A stretch of 64,000 bases of DNA, taken from Fasciola hepatica. Taxonomy: Eukaryota; Platyhelminthes; Trematoda; Plagiorchiida; Fasciolidae. The notes under the pieces are model-generated. The model made no database searches. It saw only the letters and a program-made list of their open reading frames with translations, and was not told the origin of the DNA. A program made the position numbers and the translations under genes. Below are positions 60,861-64,000 of the stretch, piece after piece. The stretch spans positions 28,228,501 to 28,292,500 of the forward strand of contig CANUEZ040000047.1 in assembly GCA_948099385.1 (NCBI GenBank), written 5' to 3'. Position 1 is the first letter of the stretch. The number at the start of each line of letters is the position of its first letter.

Positions 60861-62949
60861 TTCTTCATTCCTGCAAATTACGTGCACCGCAAGAAAAGAA
60901 AACCAGTTGAATTTAAGACAGAAGAGAACCACTGACCCGCAGTACCAGGTACAGCAAGCGCCAGGTCTCACGCTGAAATTGCTTCAGCCGTTATAAGCAG
61001 CCCATCTGCAGTGTCAAAGAAACATTGTTCCGTAAAAACCGTGGTTACTAACAACGCATCAGTGGATATTAGTTGTGCAAACAAAGCTGCTGTTACGGAG
61101 GTAACTGATGTAGTCGATGAAGATACAGTCCTCAGTCCAGGGAAGCCGGAAACCACATGTCAATCGGAAAGCCATAAAGTCACGTTAACAGACAGCGCTG
61201 CCACTGAGGACCCGGTGCTTTCTCGTAGAAAATTTTCCGGAATCAGCTGAATCTGCGGCGCAAAGTCGACTGGATCATGATGTCTCTCCTACAGAACTGA
61301 TTCGTCAGGGTATACTCCCTGAAAGAGGAAAACTTAGAAAATAATGTTAAGATCGAAGCCGTTATCCGTATTCGGGAAATAAACGAGAAAGGTAATCCAA
61401 ATCCTCTTAAGATGGTCTTGAGCTGCGATGACGAATCGTGTTTTGTGCTACAGTGGCCATACAGAGTAAAAGGGGAGAAACTGTGACTATTTCGAGACTT
61501 AGACCCCGGGGACAGAGAAGAACATGAATCGGCATTACGCAAATGATGCGAACACCAGGCCAGTGGAGAAACAGGTTTATTTATCCGCAGTTTTCAAGTA
61601 CAAAAGAGGCGTCTCCAACTCCGGTGGGAGCCGTTCGGTCTCAACATTTTCACCAGCCAGGCCATTCCGGCAGTGGTGGTTCAATAGAGGATCTCACGAA
61701 GGCGGAGGACAGGCGAGGACAATCTCTTATTATGTTTCCCAGTGTCAGAGATCGGATGAATAAGTGGGATGATCTCGAGGCGTGGGTGTTTTTTCGCACT
61801 GACGGAGACCTGACTTATCGTGGAGTTGGTGACTTCGGAAAAGACCTTCCCATGGTACGCCCTCTACCGTACTGTTGGAAGCCAAGCGAGAAGAGGGAGA
61901 GGAGCGGCATGTATATCCGTATTGATGTCTCTTCGTTACAGTTGCATAGCAAAATAGCCCCAGAAAGCCTTGACTAATCTCTTCGGTTCTGCGTTAAGCC
62001 AACCGCCCCCCAGCAGCAGATCCTCCGGAAATACTGACTGGCGTGCGATGATAGGCTGATCATGGTCATTGTCTAATTTTGGATGACGTCAACTTACCTG
62101 AAGTCGATTGGGAAAATCTACGATGCAGCTCAGATGCGGTTTGGTTTTTACATAGAACCATGTAAACGGTGTTGGAGTTCTCCCTACACCAACACTCAGG
62201 ATGCTGATCAGAACCAAAGATCATCAAACATCTGTTCTATACTAGATAATATCTCCTAGGTGTTCCGATATGAAGAAGGTCGATTACCAGCATCCACCAG
62301 GCAGTAATGACCACGCGGTGTTGACCATCAGCTAGAAGAAAAGAACGATGCTCGTACCAGACCACAGGGTTGACTTAGCTGCTATTCCAGTCCTAGAGAC
62401 CGTCAACTCACTGGGGGTTACAGATGAGCACAAAGCGGACTTATTGGCGAGACACTACTCGCCAGTTTGCTCCTGGACTGATGCATCATCATCCTCAACA
62501 GACTGCAGTAGACGTTGCCTGTGTGTCGTAGGAGAAAATCACTGAGGAAGAGAAGGCTGTCGCCACGCGTACCATCAAAATCAACAAATTCCCTTGGTCA
62601 GATGGTGTACATCCCCCAGTGGCAAAAGAGCTGGATGATGCATTAACTCAGGCAGTCACAAGACTGCTTAACACATGCTCATCAGCTGGAAAGCCATCTC
62701 AGGAACGGAAAGCTGGATCAAAGGCCGAGGCTGTCGACTATCGTCTTATCAGTCTAACATCCAAGGTCGGAAAGTACCGGTCACTCGACTACGGGAATAT
62801 ATCAGTGGAAATGACCTACTATTCCGACAACACCATGATTTCTGTAAAGCAGGTCGTGCTTCAATACTTGCTACTAACACGAGAACACTGGAAGAGTGAC
62901 GAGGTCGAGGGACACCCTACGGATGTAATATTTGTGGGTTTTTGCAAAG

Positions 62950-63253
62950 TGTAATATCAGCAATACCCGAACTGGTAGGACCTATTAAAATCACTCTCAC
63001 CCGGAACTACGCAAACCAAAGTAGCGAGAATGCCAAGGCTTCGGAATGGTAGGGTAATTGTATTGTAGAATTGGTTAGTATATATATGGTAAATCAAATG
63101 AAACAAGTGGTAGATTAGAACTTGAGCAATCATAGGGAGGTTTTGTTGTGCCTGTCGTCAGCAATCCCGATTGGTTGAGGCTCCCCAGCGTGCGTACCTA
63201 CCAAGCTGTACCTGGCCATGTCACGTGTGATGCCACTGAATCACCAAACAAAG
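62950..63253. other. Insertion within the RT of LINE copy E
   Basis: Motif A of the RT is interrupted: 'DVIFVGFCK' ends at about 62949 and the expected continuation 'ASDEVPHDR' begins at about 63254. The string CAAAG occurs at 62945-62949 and again at 63249-63253, as expected for a 5-bp target-site duplication. The insert (about 300 bp) shows no recognised protein; it contains a TATATATATG stretch at about 63082-63090. I cannot tell which element it is. Confidence 0.6.
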
Positions 63254-64000
63254 CTTCCGACGAAGTTCCTCATGACCGCCCAATAGGTAAGCTCAAATTA
63301 CTCGGCATTGTGGATTTACTGATTCTTTGGTTCGAGAACTTTCTTATAGGTAGGATCTTCGCAATACGAGTAGCAGAGTCGATGTCGACAGAGCAAGCGG
63401 CTACCAGAGATGTGACACAAGGATCGGTTTAAGATCCACTGCTCTTCCTGGCTTGTATTATTGATCTGTCGTGAATTTTCCAATCGCCTTGTCTCATCTA
63501 TGCGGACGACCGTAAGATCCGCCGTGTGATCACATCAAATGCAGATGAACTCGTTCTTCGTGGGGACGTCAAGGCCCTTGAAGGATGGTCAGGTCTATGG
63601 TCCCTGCCAATCGACATCAAAAAGTGTGAACATATGCGCATAGGGAAGAAGTCCAGTGGTGTGGTATCCTATTTACGTGGAGCACTCTTTCGTCAGTCTA
63701 TCTGCGAAAAAGACTTTGGGGTGATAGTGACTTTGCCACTAAAACCAAAACTAATATAGACAAACTTTGTACTTCAGGGTAGAGTATCCTTGAACCTATA
63801 AGCCAGTCATTTGGTCAACTCTCACCTAACGCTTTCAAAGTGCTGTACCCCTCCAACGTACGAGCTAGACTCGAATGCGTGGGACCCTTGTGTTCCTATG
63901 TACGGCTGCAGAAGTAGAAAAGCAGGACAGATTGCAGAAGGGTGCAACCCATCTTGTTGGGAGACTAGGTGGAATCAGCTGCGAAGGTCGTCTGACGATT

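Larger units (their letters stand above)
60598..64000 (+). mobile_element. CR1-like LINE, copy E (ORF1 to RT thumb), runs off the window
   Basis: In order: a PHD-like ORF1 start (60700-60860), an unrecognised ORF1 middle (about 60900-61500), an endonuclease (about 61745-62330) and an RT (about 62560 to the right edge). Endonuclease wording includes 'RMNKWDDLEAWV', 'LDDVNLPEVDW' (for G-D-F-N-L-P) and 'GSNDHAVLTI'. The RT has 'NKFPWSDGVHPPVAKELDD', 'AVDYRLISLTSKVGK' (about 62730), motif A split at 'DVIFVGFCK' | 'ASDEVPHDR', 'TRDVTQGSV', the catalytic 'IYADDRKIRR' (about 63500) and 'IKKCEHMRIGK' (about 63618). The last 250 bases continue into the C-terminal region ('LYPSNVRARLE'-like and a degenerate 'K-L-E/Q-R---K' block). 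Stops and a 0.3-kb insertion show it is inactive. Confidence 0.83.

Overview
The window is nuclear DNA of an animal, most likely a parasitic flatworm (trematode or diphyllobothriid-type tapeworm). The reasons are a split gene with GT/AG introns of up to about 7 kb, no bacterial operon signals, and a dense load of CR1-like, RTE-like, Penelope-like and Ty3/Gypsy retroelements, tRNA-derived SINEs and (TA)n microsatellites. The flatworm assignment is inferred from the retroelement mix as I know it; the species cannot be named from the sequence.

The only host gene I can support is a Rab GTPase-activating protein of the TBC1D10/EPI64 type on the + strand. Nine exons are predicted between 31821 and 57934. 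Every junction has GT/AG boundaries and joins in phase. The conserved arginine-finger and glutamine-finger motifs of the TBC domain are both present. The first seven exons are secure; the last two and the stop codon are tentative.

The left part (1-31.8 kb) is a graveyard of mobile elements. It holds a decayed Ty3/Gypsy pol (about 0.34-1.5 kb, +), a CR1-like LINE with a PHD-finger ORF1 and a nearly open ORF2 (about 6.2-9.6 kb, -), two more CR1-like LINEs (10.05-11.5 and 11.9-14.6 kb, +), a large AT-rich palindrome (16.4-16.7 kb), a compound fold-back repeat rich in CCGATCGG (18.07-18.94 kb), an RTE remnant (23.8-24.3 kb, -), a Penelope-like cluster with GIY-YIG endonuclease sequence and an inverted RT fragment (26.6-28.0 kb), and two head-to-head tRNA-derived SINEs (30.9-31.45 kb).

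The introns of the TBC gene carry an antisense LINE (35.5-38.9 kb), RTE remnants (32.3, 42.7-43.4, 52.7-53.6 and 53.7-55.6 kb), a third SINE copy (48.2-48.5 kb) and (TA)n arrays (33.2 and 52.0 kb). Right of the gene lie a minus-strand Gypsy RNase H-integrase fragment flanked by two kinds of degenerate repeat (57.1-59.4 kb), a small RT remnant (59.9-60.1 kb) and a CR1-like LINE that runs off the right edge (60.6-64.0 kb). This last LINE is itself interrupted by an insertion of about 300 bp.

All retroelement reading frames contain stops, frameshifts or lost catalytic residues, so none looks autonomously active. I see no phage, CRISPR, defence or secondary-metabolism system. The most interesting items are the two fold-back structures, the SINE family, the inverted Penelope cluster and the three related PHD-finger LINEs.
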